64,000 nucleotides of DNA from Methanobrevibacter millerae (GCF_001477655.1 NZ_CP011266.1:607001-671000), one strand, 5' to 3'; counted from the first letter of the stretch, positions 50,246-59,220 are shown. Numbers and translations: made by a program. The notes: generated by a model not told the origin, from the letters alone.

Positions 50246-51259
50246 TTAAACATTTCTTCTAATTTTTGGCAGTACGTTCATAAATTCAAATAGTGCATCA
50301 TCGTAATTTTTTAAATCATATCCCTCAATCAGACCGTTTCTATTTATGATTATTTTTTCCAGTTTTAACCTGTTCTGATTTTTTTCATGAATAATATTTT
50401 TTTTGAGATGCTTTTTTGTATTTTCAATATCTATTGTGAATGGTAACTGGTATTGGAATTGATTTGATTTATATTGTAAAATTATTTCTTCATTATCATC
50501 AAGAGGTGATAAATTTAGACAAACTTTTTCATACCCAACTAATTTTAATTGATTATTGAGTTCATTAAATGAATTGTTATTAATAATTTTAGAAAAGTTA
50601 TTTATTTCACATACACTAACTTTATTAAAATTCCTAACTTTCACTAATTCACATCCACTTATTTTGGATAGAATTTTTTCACTTTTTTTAATTTTTTCAA
50701 TTTTGTCCTTTGTGATTTTTGTGTTTGTTGGAATTCTTGTGGCAAGGCATGTTGTTGATCTTGAATATGGTATATTATTTTTTTCAAGATATTCATGAAT
50801 TTCTTTTGAAGTTAATTTAGCTTCAATTAATGGTGTGTTAAATTCCATTCCATAAGTTATCAGAATACCTGGTCGGTCTGCAACCAAATCGCTAATGTTA
50901 TTTCCATCGCAGATATAGTCAAAGCCATTTTCCAGAGCATATCTTTTAATCTTTTCATACATTAAATTTCGACAGGAATGGCATCTGCTTTTCAAATTCC
51001 TTAAAAATTCTTCATTTTCGTAAAAATTAATATCGATAATGTGGTGTTTTACTCCGAATTCAGAGGTCATGTCCTTGGTGTGTTTAAGAAAATTTTCTGG
51101 AAACAGATGATTATCAATAGTTATTGCCAGAACATCTTTGCTTACCTTTGATGCAAGATAAGCTATTAAAGTGCTGTCTGCACCACCGGAAAATCCTATT
51201 GCCACTTTTTTATCTTTTAAAATATCTTTAACAATATTTATTTTATCTTCTAAATTCAT
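50246..51259 (-). CDS. larE: LarE-like PP-loop sulfurtransferase with C-terminal extension
   Basis: The ATP pyrophosphatase motif is SGGADS (24-29). Three cysteines stand out: C93 and C96 (SRCHSCRNLM) and C171 (STTCLATRIP), the last at the position of the sacrificial cysteine of Lactobacillus LarE. Relatives with this three-cysteine set hold a [4Fe-4S] cluster and use external sulfide. LarE normally sulfurises the nickel-pincer cofactor. Here it overlaps tfuA by four bases (ATGA), so thioamidation is a more likely destination. At 337 residues it is about 60 longer than LarE, owing to a C-terminal region (about 235-337) that I do not recognise. Confidence 0.8.
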   Translation of the reverse strand: MNLEDKINIVKDILKDKKVAIGFSGGADSTLIAYLASKVSKDVLAITIDNHLFPENFLKHTKDMTSEFGVKHHIIDINFYENEEFLRNLKSRCHSCRNLMYEKIKRYALENGFDYICDGNNISDLVADRPGILITYGMEFNTPLIEAKLTSKEIHEYLEKNNIPYSRSTTCLATRIPTNTKITKDKIEKIKKSEKILSKISGCELVKVRNFNKVSVCEINNFSKIINNNSFNELNNQLKLVGYEKVCLNLSPLDDNEEIILQYKSNQFQYQLPFTIDIENTKKHLKKNIIHEKNQNRLKLEKIIINRNGLIEGYDLKNYDDALFEFMNVLPKIRRNV

Positions 51260-51909
51260 TTTATCATATTGGCAATATATGTAATTAATTCTTTAGCATC
51301 TTCTTTTTTAATGTCAACAGACCTGCGAATAAAATCAATTAACTTACTTTTTGTTTCATCATCTAAAGAAGAACTATTCAAAGTTTGTGAATAATTTCTT
51401 TTTGGATAAAATGTAGATTTGGCTATTTTTATCAATTCATCTTTTTGATTTTCTGTTATGATGTTTTCACTGACAGCATTTTCAAAAACATATTCCATAT
51501 TAATCAATGGTTCAGATAATGCTTCCAGGGTTTCGCTGTCAAGCATAACTGCCACATCATCATCTGATGCAACTTTTCCTGTTGCATACTGTTCATAAAC
51601 ATAACCTATACCTGTCATTCCTAATGTATCCAGTTCAGATGCTCTTAAAGCACCCATGCTGGATGCACCAACTACTGTAATTCCTTTATTGATAACATTT
51701 AATATTTCCTTATGTCCAACAGATGAATTTTGATGGAATACTCCGTCAATTATTCCAATGATATCGGGATTTTCTTTGATGTCATGGCCTAAATCCCCTC
51801 TTTTGATGGGCCTTTTATAAATTACCTCAACATCATCATGTGAGTCAAGAATTTCTTTTGCCTCATCAAATGAAAGTGACAATCCAGTATAAATAATAAT
51901 TTTAACCAT
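51256..51909 (-). CDS. tfuA: TfuA-like protein
   Basis: This 217-residue TfuA-like protein has the core IIYTGLSLSFDEAKEIL, GIIDGVFHQNSSVGHKEIL and GASSMGALRASEL. TfuA partners YcaO in thioamide formation. Genetic work in Methanosarcina (Nayak and colleagues) showed that ycaO and tfuA are needed for the thioglycine in methyl-coenzyme M reductase McrA. TfuA is thought to deliver sulfur. It lies four bases after the ycaO stop and overlaps the LarE-like gene, so all are coupled. Confidence 0.92.
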   Translation of the reverse strand: MVKIIIYTGLSLSFDEAKEILDSHDDVEVIYKRPIKRGDLGHDIKENPDIIGIIDGVFHQNSSVGHKEILNVINKGITVVGASSMGALRASELDTLGMTGIGYVYEQYATGKVASDDDVAVMLDSETLEALSEPLINMEYVFENAVSENIITENQKDELIKIAKSTFYPKRNYSQTLNSSSLDDETKSKLIDFIRRSVDIKKEDAKELITYIANMIK

Positions 51910-51913
51910 GTAA

Positions 51914-53119
51914 TCATACTCTTAAAAATCTGTATCCTGCACGGCTCGGGTCAATGGAATATAGCTCCATGGTAGGAATGATAACTCTTACAACATTGAC
52001 ATTAAGCTCAGGACGTGTCAAATCATAATACAGCACATGTTCTATTTCATTGCTTTTCAATTCATCTAAAACGATATCTATATCTTTAGTGATGGAATCA
52101 GTACTTCTGTTTTCAATATCGCTTAATCTAATTTTTTCATCTTCTTCTTGGAAATAATATTTATTGATACGTTTCATACGTTCATATCCGGCAGTTCTTG
52201 CAAAATCTGCTCTAACAGTATCTTCACGAGCTCCATGAATTTGGGTTGCTCTGCTTTGAGCTACTTCAGTCAATGCCCTTAGAACTGCAACTTCCGGATC
52301 CAAATGTGTCCCAATACCTAATGTTAAAAGTCCAGCATCTTTGAGCAATGTATCATCTGCTGATGCAGCTATTGTTGGAATATTTACATCAGCCGTAAAA
52401 TCCATCAGTTTGATTTTAATGTCATTTTCACTAAATTTTGAAATGGCATCATTTACAGTTTCACTTTCAATACTGTCCAGGTCAATTTGTTTGTAGTTTT
52501 TATGAGTTAATTCAAAAATACTCCATGCATCCCTTTCAATCACCTCAAACATACCGTGCAGTATCGCTTCTTCTAAACTATTTCCTGAAGCAAGGCCGTT
52601 TGTGTTGGACTTGAATAGGCTTTTGCATGAATTATCCTCTAAAACATAGGGGTGATAAATTGCGTTAGACGGAACATAATAATCATCACCGCTAATTAGG
52701 TCATGGCAGATATTCCATTCAAGATTAAATAATTCGATATTTTCCTTTTTAAAATCTTTCGGCAGGTTAAGTGATTCAACATCGATTGTATTTCCTTTAC
52801 TAGAAATCTCAGAAACTGTTCCAGTAACTAAATTCTCACACTGTTTTTCAGCAGAATATCTTTCAAAACCTTCCATCATGGCAGATGCCTTTGCATGTTC
52901 GCTGCTTATTCCTTTACCTCCATAAATACTAATGGCACCATCTTGTGAAGTCGGTCGGATAGCCGAAAAAACAGGAAGTCCTATCCTGTCCAAATGTGTA
53001 ATTTCAGTGATACGCGTGATTCCTGCAATTTTACATTTTTCTTCATTATTTTTGATAGTTTCATTAGGTGGGATAATTCTGTGGGTTCCCTTAAAATATT
53101 TAATTTCCTTTGATGTCAT
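51914..53119 (-). CDS. ycaO: YcaO-family thioamide-forming ATPase
   Basis: YcaO enzymes phosphorylate a peptide backbone amide. The ATP-binding elements are SAMMEGFERYSAE (S79, E83, E86) and FEVIERDAWS (E192, E195, R196). Together with TfuA directly downstream, the likely product is the thioglycine of McrA in this methanogen. At 401 residues it is a full stand-alone YcaO, and no RiPP precursor-binding domain is obvious. It starts one base after the stop of the membrane protease gene, with GGATT upstream. Confidence 0.93.
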   Translation of the reverse strand: MTSKEIKYFKGTHRIIPPNETIKNNEEKCKIAGITRITEITHLDRIGLPVFSAIRPTSQDGAISIYGGKGISSEHAKASAMMEGFERYSAEKQCENLVTGTVSEISSKGNTIDVESLNLPKDFKKENIELFNLEWNICHDLISGDDYYVPSNAIYHPYVLEDNSCKSLFKSNTNGLASGNSLEEAILHGMFEVIERDAWSIFELTHKNYKQIDLDSIESETVNDAISKFSENDIKIKLMDFTADVNIPTIAASADDTLLKDAGLLTLGIGTHLDPEVAVLRALTEVAQSRATQIHGAREDTVRADFARTAGYERMKRINKYYFQEEDEKIRLSDIENRSTDSITKDIDIVLDELKSNEIEHVLYYDLTRPELNVNVVRVIIPTMELYSIDPSRAGYRFLRV

Positions 53120-53120
53120 T

Positions 53121-53765
53121 TTATAATCCTAAAATCATTCTAATTATATTTTCAGCACCCATTGTCATAGATAAGTATGTCATAACTCCTGCAATAGCAA
53201 TTGTAATAATCCATACAATAATATTCCATGCTAAAACTTTAGATCCGTCTAAATTCCATATAGGAATTAAATTAAAAACAGCCAAATAACTGTTTGTTGA
53301 AAAACCTAATGTACATACGATGAATATATATTGCATTGTAGCATTATAATGTGCTGGGCCGTAGATGGCTGCACCAATTAGCAGAAATACTAATGCAAGC
53401 ACAATATTTACAACAGGTCCTGCAATTGAGATTATTCCATTTGTTTTATCGTCTAAGTTATGTCCAGCATAGGTATATACAGCTCCTGGCGCTGCAAATA
53501 CGAAACCGAAAAATGAGGATATTAAAGCAAATATTAATCCTGTAGGCCATAATTTAAATTCAGCCCAATATCCATAATGCATTGAAGTAAATTTATGTCC
53601 TAATTCGTGTAATATAAAACCTAAACCTAATCCGATCATCACGATAGGAAGAATGCTCATTAGTAAGTTTACATTACGGCCTGAGTAAAGAATTGAAAAA
53701 CTCAGTGAAATAAAAATAAATGCAATAATCAAATCTCTTAATTCACTTGCGGTTACTTTAAACAT
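53121..53765 (-). CDS. site-2-protease-like membrane metalloprotease (M50)
   Basis: This membrane protein of 214 residues has the zinc site HELGH (53-57) and the third ligand region NLIPIWNLDG (165-174, D173), in the S2P order. It would cleave within the membrane. It is the first gene of the YcaO operon, with only one base between the stop and the next start. Whether it is functionally linked to thioamidation is unknown. There is no Shine-Dalgarno site before ATG 53765; a TATA element 25 bases upstream suggests a leaderless transcript. Confidence 0.88.
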   Translation of the reverse strand: MFKVTASELRDLIIAFIFISLSFSILYSGRNVNLLMSILPIVMIGLGLGFILHELGHKFTSMHYGYWAEFKLWPTGLIFALISSFFGFVFAAPGAVYTYAGHNLDDKTNGIISIAGPVVNIVLALVFLLIGAAIYGPAHYNATMQYIFIVCTLGFSTNSYLAVFNLIPIWNLDGSKVLAWNIIVWIITIAIAGVMTYLSMTMGAENIIRMILGL

Positions 53766-53784
53766 ACTTTTTAAATATCTAATT

Positions 53785-53797
53785 CTATATATAAAAG
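53785..53797. promoter_or_regulatory. symmetrical TATA element serving two divergent genes
   Basis: TATATATA (53786-53793) lies midway in a 52-base gap, about 24 bases from the M50 protease start on the minus strand and about 28 from the M24 peptidase start on the plus strand. Both lack Shine-Dalgarno sites, as expected for leaderless messages. Confidence 0.55.
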
Positions 53798-53817
53798 TTT
53801 TTTCTAAATAATTAAAT

Positions 53818-54825
53818 ATGCATATAAAAAATATTTTAAATGATATGGAAAAAGATAATATTCAAGCTTATTTACTTACTCAATTTACTAATGTGGAGTA
53901 TATTTCTAATTATAAGCCGACTAGCTTTGCTTTTTGTGTAATAAAAGAAAATCCTATTATTTATGCTTCACAAATGGATATGGAAATTGCAAATAGGGAT
54001 TCTTCAATTGAGGTTAAACAATATGAAAAATTTGAAACTATGATTGAGGAATTGAAAAAAGAGGGCATCAGAAACTTGGCCATTGAACCTAGCCTTGTTT
54101 ATAGCAATTATGAAAAATTTAAGGATGATTTCAAGATAGAATCTAAAAATTATGTTGATAAACAAAGAATGATTAAATCATCCTCAGAAATTGAAAATAT
54201 TAAAAAAGCAACACAAATTGCACAAACAGCTTTTAAAGAGTTGGATGTTGCCAATAGGAAAGAAACAGAAGATGTTTTGGCATTTGATCTGGTTCGATTA
54301 ATGATTGAAAATGGAGCATCAGGCGAATCATTTGATACAATTCTTGTAAGCGGGTCTAATACAAGTCTTCCTCATGCAATTCCTCAATCTAAAACTTTAG
54401 AAACACCAATATTGGTTGATTGGGGTGCAAAATATAATGGCTATTGTTCGGATAATACAAGAACTATTGTTTACAACGAAAAGGAACAGGAAATATTGGA
54501 TATTGTTCGCGAATCTCATGACAAGGCCATTAAAGCTATAAAACCTGGACTTAAATGCTGTGAAATAGATAAAGTTTCAAGAGATATTATTAAGGAATAT
54601 GGATATGGTGATAAGTTTATTCACTCAACTGGCCATAGTTTGGGTTTGGATATTCATGAAACTCCAACATTCAATGCCCGTGATGATACAATTATTGAAA
54701 AAGGTATGGTGATAACGGTAGAACCTGGAATTTATTTGGAAGGGGAATTTGGAGTTCGTTTGGAGGATACGGTAGCTATTGGTAATAACGCTAAAATTAT
54801 CGGAGATTTGCCTATTGAATTATGA
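53818..54825 (+). CDS. pepQ: M24 aminopeptidase, Xaa-Pro type
   Basis: This 335-residue protein has an N-terminal creatinase-like domain and a C-terminal pita-bread domain with metal ligands in LVDWGAKYNGYCSDNTRT, HSTGHSLGLDIHETP, ITVEPGIYLEGEFG and VRLEDTVAI. It probably cleaves X-Pro peptides in the cytoplasm. The start is ATG 53818 without a Shine-Dalgarno site. It shares a TATA region with the divergent protease gene. Confidence 0.9.
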   Translation: MHIKNILNDMEKDNIQAYLLTQFTNVEYISNYKPTSFAFCVIKENPIIYASQMDMEIANRDSSIEVKQYEKFETMIEELKKEGIRNLAIEPSLVYSNYEKFKDDFKIESKNYVDKQRMIKSSSEIENIKKATQIAQTAFKELDVANRKETEDVLAFDLVRLMIENGASGESFDTILVSGSNTSLPHAIPQSKTLETPILVDWGAKYNGYCSDNTRTIVYNEKEQEILDIVRESHDKAIKAIKPGLKCCEIDKVSRDIIKEYGYGDKFIHSTGHSLGLDIHETPTFNARDDTIIEKGMVITVEPGIYLEGEFGVRLEDTVAIGNNAKIIGDLPIEL

Positions 54826-54929
54826 TTATTCATTAAAATGTAATTTTTATACATTATTTCTTTTTATTTAAATATAATGTCATGTTAAATATAACTATGT
54901 AAAATATTTAATTTATGGGATGTAAAATT

Positions 54930-55268
54930 ATGGTTTCTGTAAATGAGTTTCCAATATCAACTGCAAACAATATTCCAGGATTTCGAATTGTTGAAACAAA
55001 AGGTTTTATCTACGGATTAACTGTTAGAAGTAGGGGTGTTGGAGGACAATTTGGTGCCGGTATCAAATCCATATTTGGTGGTGAAATCACTCAATATGTT
55101 ACTATGATGGAAGAATCAAGAGATGAAGCATTAAATAGGGCAATTCAACATGCAAAGGAATTGGGCGCTAATGCTATTGTTGCTATCAGATTTGATTCAA
55201 ATGAAATTTCTGATGTAATGCAAGAAATTTTGGTATACGGTACAGCAGTTATTGTTGAAAGAGAATAG
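54930..55268 (+). CDS. UPF0145/YbjQ-family protein
   Basis: This protein of about 112 residues with the YbjQ signature (NIPGFRIVETKGFIYGLTVR and ELGANAIVAIRFD) forms a small pentameric alpha/beta shell in known structures; its function is unsettled and heavy-metal binding has been proposed. ATG 54930 (MVSVNEFPIST) has GGGATG upstream; ATG 54915 overlaps that site. A hairpin terminator follows directly. Confidence 0.9.
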   Translation: MVSVNEFPISTANNIPGFRIVETKGFIYGLTVRSRGVGGQFGAGIKSIFGGEITQYVTMMEESRDEALNRAIQHAKELGANAIVAIRFDSNEISDVMQEILVYGTAVIVERE

Positions 55269-55286
55269 GATTATATTCCTATTTTT
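55263..55286 (+). terminator. hairpin terminator after the UPF0145 gene
   Basis: AATAGGA (55264-55270) pairs with TCCTATT (55277-55283) around a six-base loop, followed by T bases to 55286. It overlaps the stop codon of the gene. Confidence 0.6.
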
Positions 55287-55385
55287 AACTATTTTTTTTA
55301 TTCATTAATAATCTTATAATAACCAAATAATTTTGATTTAACTCATAACTAGGGTTTTATATACTTTAAAATTAATAATAAATCT

Positions 55386-56312
55386 ATGAAATTTAAAAGT
55401 ATAATTGTAATATCTGAAATTTTAGAAAATCAAATTCCTGAAAAATTTTTATTATCTTTAAGGGAATTTTTACTTAGCGGGTCTATTTTTACCGAAGCAT
55501 CTGAATTTTTAGCGGGAATAATAATTTTCATCATTGTTACTGAAACTGTTCTAGTAACTATTTCTTTTATATTTAATCTGCCATCATCTTTATTATTTGC
55601 GCCTTTTTTAATTTTTCCAGCAGTTTATACATATGTTTCTGTAAAACATGAAAAAAATGTGGCGGAAATCGAACAGTCAGCCCCGGATTTCTTAAGGCAG
55701 TTGTCTTCGATGTTAAAGGTGGGTCTGAGTTTCGAAAATGCAATGGAAGACATATCTAAATACGGTAAAGGACCTCTTTACGATGAAATGCGTAGGGCAA
55801 TCTTGGAAATAAGGATGGGAAGAAATTTTGATGAGTCATGGATTGCAATGAGCAAGAGATTGAAGTCTCGGGAACTTGAAAGAATTTTTATCATAATTCT
55901 TGATGGCCGTAAAAGTGGATCCAGCATGGCTGATGTAATCATGAATGTTTCTGATGATTTGAGGGAGCTGCTTGCAATCAAACGTGAGAGAAAATCTTCA
56001 GTTATGATGGCAGTCATGTTTTTAATCATTTCTGCTGTTATTGCAACTCCATTTGCTTTGGGTATGGTTAGTGTCTATTCCGGATTCATGGAAAGTTTCG
56101 GTCAGGTAACTGATTTGGTAGCTATTGCGCCTCTTGCAGGACAATTTTATTTAATTATCCATTCTTTTTTGGTTGGGATGATTATAAGCGTTATCATGTA
56201 TGGAAGTTTTAGGAAAGGCATTAAGTTTTCTGTACCTATTGTTGTGGTGGCTTATGTAATATTTTATTTTATATCTAATTTTGGCAGTGTAATGCTTACT
56301 GGAGGATTTTAA
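55386..56312 (+). CDS. TadC/type II secretion F-like pilus platform protein
   Basis: This 308-residue membrane protein has the T2SSF domain (DFLRQLSSMLKVGLSFENAM and SWIAMSKRLKSRELERIF) and about five hydrophobic helices, the platform of archaeal type IV pili. It is shorter than the double-domain FlaJ type. No PilB-like ATPase or pre-pilin peptidase is near, so it must use components encoded elsewhere. The small class III pilin gene follows 107 bases later. Confidence 0.85.
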   Translation: MKFKSIIVISEILENQIPEKFLLSLREFLLSGSIFTEASEFLAGIIIFIIVTETVLVTISFIFNLPSSLLFAPFLIFPAVYTYVSVKHEKNVAEIEQSAPDFLRQLSSMLKVGLSFENAMEDISKYGKGPLYDEMRRAILEIRMGRNFDESWIAMSKRLKSRELERIFIIILDGRKSGSSMADVIMNVSDDLRELLAIKRERKSSVMMAVMFLIISAVIATPFALGMVSVYSGFMESFGQVTDLVAIAPLAGQFYLIIHSFLVGMIISVIMYGSFRKGIKFSVPIVVVAYVIFYFISNFGSVMLTGGF

Positions 56313-56419
56313 TTAATATTACTTTTTTAGGCCAATTTTTATCTAAAGAGGTTATATTGTATCTAAAATAAGCAAAAACTTATATTTTTCTTTTTATTAT
56401 AATTTATAATGGTGATTAA

Positions 56420-56602
56420 ATGGATAATAATGCTCAAGCTTCGGCAGAATTAATTTTATTATTTGGTGGTATTATGGTGGTGGTATTGCTTGCAGTTTAT
56501 ATGTACAAGAATTACATTAATGATTTGGGTGGTGAAATCCAATCCAGGGAAACTGCTGAGTTAAATAATAAATTAGAAGAAATTTCTGAACTTTTTACCT
56601 AA
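56420..56602 (+). CDS. class III signal-peptide pilin-like protein
   Basis: This 60-residue protein starts MDNNAQASAELILLFGGI: a short polar head, Q-x-S-x-E and a hydrophobic helix, the class III (Q/E) pre-pilin signal cleaved by EppA in methanogens. The mature part has a short charged tail only. A GGTGAT site precedes the ATG. With the TadC-like gene just upstream it likely builds a small pilus or minor pilin. Confidence 0.85.
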   Translation: MDNNAQASAELILLFGGIMVVVLLAVYMYKNYINDLGGEIQSRETAELNNKLEEISELFT

Positions 56603-57161
56603 ATGCATATTTGCCAATAATCCATAAGGAAGGTATTGAAATTAAACAGAATAATGTTATTGCAGGAGGGTAAACGAAATAACCTAGGATATAACCAATA
56701 AGCATTAATGCTAGCATGCAATATAATGATTTATTGTCTTTAAAAGCAACTTGCAAAGCAATATTTCCTTTGTCTGATCTTTTAAGGGCTTCGGCAATGA
56801 ATATTGATATTATTGCAGTTGTTACAAAGTCAAGGCCATATGCTGCATGCGCGATAAATGAATTGAAGTTTTCTGCGACAAATATTGTTAAATACGGAAG
56901 CAATGATAAAACAAATAAAGATAATGCAGTTAACCAAATGACTTCACGACTTACCTTATTTACAATGCTGAATAGGTTGTTGTTATAATTCCAGAAATTA
57001 AAAATGACTAAAAAACTTAAAGCATAAATTATAAATTCAAGATGAATTTCAAATAATGCTTGCCAGCTTCCATCAGCCGCCATAGGTATTTCCAGGACTA
57101 TAATAGTTAATATGATAGCTAAAATCGCATCAATCAACGCTTCGAACCTTTCGCTATTCAT
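56595..57161 (-). CDS. TMEM175-like potassium channel, second copy
   Basis: This six-helix membrane protein of about 188 residues starts RFEALIDAILAIILTIIVLEIP, matching the TMEM175/DUF1211 family, where the first helix usually carries RxxxFSD. Here the position reads LID. ATG 57161 is chosen because it overlaps the stop of the preceding copy (ATGA), giving translational coupling. Its end overlaps the pilin end by eight bases, tail to tail. Selectivity cannot be judged from sequence. Confidence 0.8.
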   Translation of the reverse strand: MNSERFEALIDAILAIILTIIVLEIPMAADGSWQALFEIHLEFIIYALSFLVIFNFWNYNNNLFSIVNKVSREVIWLTALSLFVLSLLPYLTIFVAENFNSFIAHAAYGLDFVTTAIISIFIAEALKRSDKGNIALQVAFKDNKSLYCMLALMLIGYILGYFVYPPAITLFCLISIPSLWIIGKYAFR

Positions 57162-57724
57162 TGTCCTGACCTCCATCCAATAATTATCCAGAATATTATG
57201 GAAAGTAAGCATGAAATGTAGATTCCTGGTCTATAAACTGTGTATGTTAATATAAAACCTATTATAATTATGAATAGTGGGGAAATCTGATAGTATATTT
57301 TTGAATTTGTTTCTTGCAGTTCTTTATTGTATGGATTGCTTCTGTAAATTGCTTTGACAGATAATATGTAAAGAATATTTGTTATAATAAATAACAATCC
57401 AAACATTGTTTCTGCAGCAATTGAATTAACATTTCGTGCCACCCATATTGTGAAATATGGCACTAATGAAATAATAAATGTCATGATTCCAAAAATCCAT
57501 ACTGCAGTATTGTCAATATTATTTACTTTTTTGAAAAGGTTGTGGTTATTATACCATATATTGAATAATGTTAAAAAACTTATTAAATAAGCCAGATAAG
57601 ATACTCTCAAAGCCCATATTGCAGATAATGTTGGTTCTGCAGGTTGGGATATTTTTAACACTAAAACAGTCATTATGATTGCTATTATCGCATCAAAAAA
57701 TGTTTCGAATCTGTCGGTTTCCAT
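57158..57724 (-). CDS. TMEM175-like potassium channel, first copy
   Basis: This 188-residue six-helix protein starts METDRFETFFDAIIAIIMTVLVLKI, with the family Asp kept but the FSD motif reading FFD. The remainder follows the family (LTLFNIWYNNHNLF). It is a paralogue of the next gene, with which it overlaps at ATGA, so the two products might form mixed channels. No Shine-Dalgarno site is seen before ATG 57724. Confidence 0.8.
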   Translation of the reverse strand: METDRFETFFDAIIAIIMTVLVLKISQPAEPTLSAIWALRVSYLAYLISFLTLFNIWYNNHNLFKKVNNIDNTAVWIFGIMTFIISLVPYFTIWVARNVNSIAAETMFGLLFIITNILYILSVKAIYRSNPYNKELQETNSKIYYQISPLFIIIIGFILTYTVYRPGIYISCLLSIIFWIIIGWRSGQ

Positions 57725-57775
57725 ATGATAATATTTTAATTTTAAAATATAAATAGTTAAAATAAAGGTGATAAA

Positions 57776-59188
57776 ATGGATATGCTAATTGATGGTGAAT
57801 ATGTAAACGACATGGATAGGGAAGATGTAATAAATCCTTACACTGGTGAAGTAATAGATACGGTTCCAATTTCTCATTTAAATAATGTTGATAAAGCTAT
57901 TGAAGCAGCAAATAATGCTAAAAAATTTTTACAAGAAATGTCTGCTTTTAAAATTTCAAATAAACTGTTTAATGTATGTGATAAATTAAAAGAAAATCGT
58001 GATGATTTTGCAGAATTATTGACAAAAGAAGTTGGAAAGCCAATAAATGAATCTTATGTGGAACTGGACAGATCTGTTGAAACATTAAAGCTTGCGGCTG
58101 AAGAAGCTAAAAGAATCTATGGTGAGTCTGTACCTTTGGATGCGGGGTTAAATGGGAAAGGATTTTTCGCATTCACTCAAAAATTGCCGTTGGGGGTAGT
58201 TGCAGCAATAACTCCATTTAATTATCCATTAAATTTAACTATTCATAAAATTGCACCTGCAATCGCAGCTAAAAATACAGTTATCATTAAACCTCCAACA
58301 AATGCACCACTGACAGTCATGAAATTTGCCGAGCTTGTAAATGAGGAGTTTCCTGATGGAGTAATTAACGTAATAACAGGATATGGCTCTGAAGTAGGTG
58401 ATGCATTGGTTGCATCAGATAAAATTGATAAAATTTCATTTACTGGAAGTGTTCTCACAGGTTTATTGATAGCTCAAAGAGCAGGAATGAAAAAAGTAAC
58501 TCTGGAACTTGGTGGAAATGATCCTCTGGTTGTTTTGGATGATGCAAATGTTGATGCTGCGGTAAAAGGAGTAATAAATGGAGCATATTTAAATGCGGGT
58601 CAAGTATGTATGGGTGTTAAAAGAATCATTGTTCAGGAAGGAATTTATAATAAATTCAAGACTAGATTGGTTGAAGAAACTTCAAAAATTAAGATGGGAA
58701 ATCCAATGGATAAATCAACCCAGCTTGGAACATTAATCAGTGAAAAAGCAGCTATGCAAGTTGAAGAAACAGTAAATAATGCTGTTAATGCCGGTGCGGA
58801 AATTTTGACTGGTGGAAAAAGAAATGGTGCATTCTATGAAGCTACAGTAATTGACAAAGTAACTCCTGATATGGATTTGGTTGTTAATGAAACATTTGGT
58901 CCTGTAGCCCCTTTAATCAAAGTTAAGACAGTGGATGAGGCAATTCAAATTGCAAATGCAACTGAATACGGTCTTCAGGCGGGTGTATTTACGGAAAATT
59001 ATATGAATGCTATGCGTTGTGCAAATGAAATTGAGGCAGGAACAGTATTTATAAATAAACAATCCACTTTCAGAACAGATAATATGCCTTTTGGTGGATT
59101 TAAAAATAGTGGCTGTGGAAAAGAAGGAATAAAATATGCTGTTGAAGAAATGACAAAAACAAAATTGATAGGGTTGAATTTAAGATAG
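57776..59188 (+). CDS. cofA: aldehyde dehydrogenase, probable lactaldehyde dehydrogenase
   Basis: This NAD(P)-dependent aldehyde dehydrogenase has 470 residues, with N149, K172, E244 (LELGGNDP) and the catalytic C278 (NAGQVCMG). The closest family I know is the methanogen lactaldehyde dehydrogenase that makes lactate for the coenzyme F420 side chain; non-phosphorylating GAPDH is the main alternative. GGTGAT precedes ATG 57776. A strong terminator closes it. Confidence 0.82.
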   Translation: MDMLIDGEYVNDMDREDVINPYTGEVIDTVPISHLNNVDKAIEAANNAKKFLQEMSAFKISNKLFNVCDKLKENRDDFAELLTKEVGKPINESYVELDRSVETLKLAAEEAKRIYGESVPLDAGLNGKGFFAFTQKLPLGVVAAITPFNYPLNLTIHKIAPAIAAKNTVIIKPPTNAPLTVMKFAELVNEEFPDGVINVITGYGSEVGDALVASDKIDKISFTGSVLTGLLIAQRAGMKKVTLELGGNDPLVVLDDANVDAAVKGVINGAYLNAGQVCMGVKRIIVQEGIYNKFKTRLVEETSKIKMGNPMDKSTQLGTLISEKAAMQVEETVNNAVNAGAEILTGGKRNGAFYEATVIDKVTPDMDLVVNETFGPVAPLIKVKTVDEAIQIANATEYGLQAGVFTENYMNAMRCANEIEAGTVFINKQSTFRTDNMPFGGFKNSGCGKEGIKYAVEEMTKTKLIGLNLR

Positions 59189-59207
59189 TTTTCACTATCT
59201 TTTTTTT
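59183..59207 (+). terminator. hairpin terminator after the aldehyde dehydrogenase
   Basis: AGATAGT (59183-59189) pairs with ACTATCT (59194-59200) around a four-base loop, followed by an eight-T run. It overlaps the stop codon. Confidence 0.7.
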
Positions 59208-59220
59208 AATTTTTCGAAGC

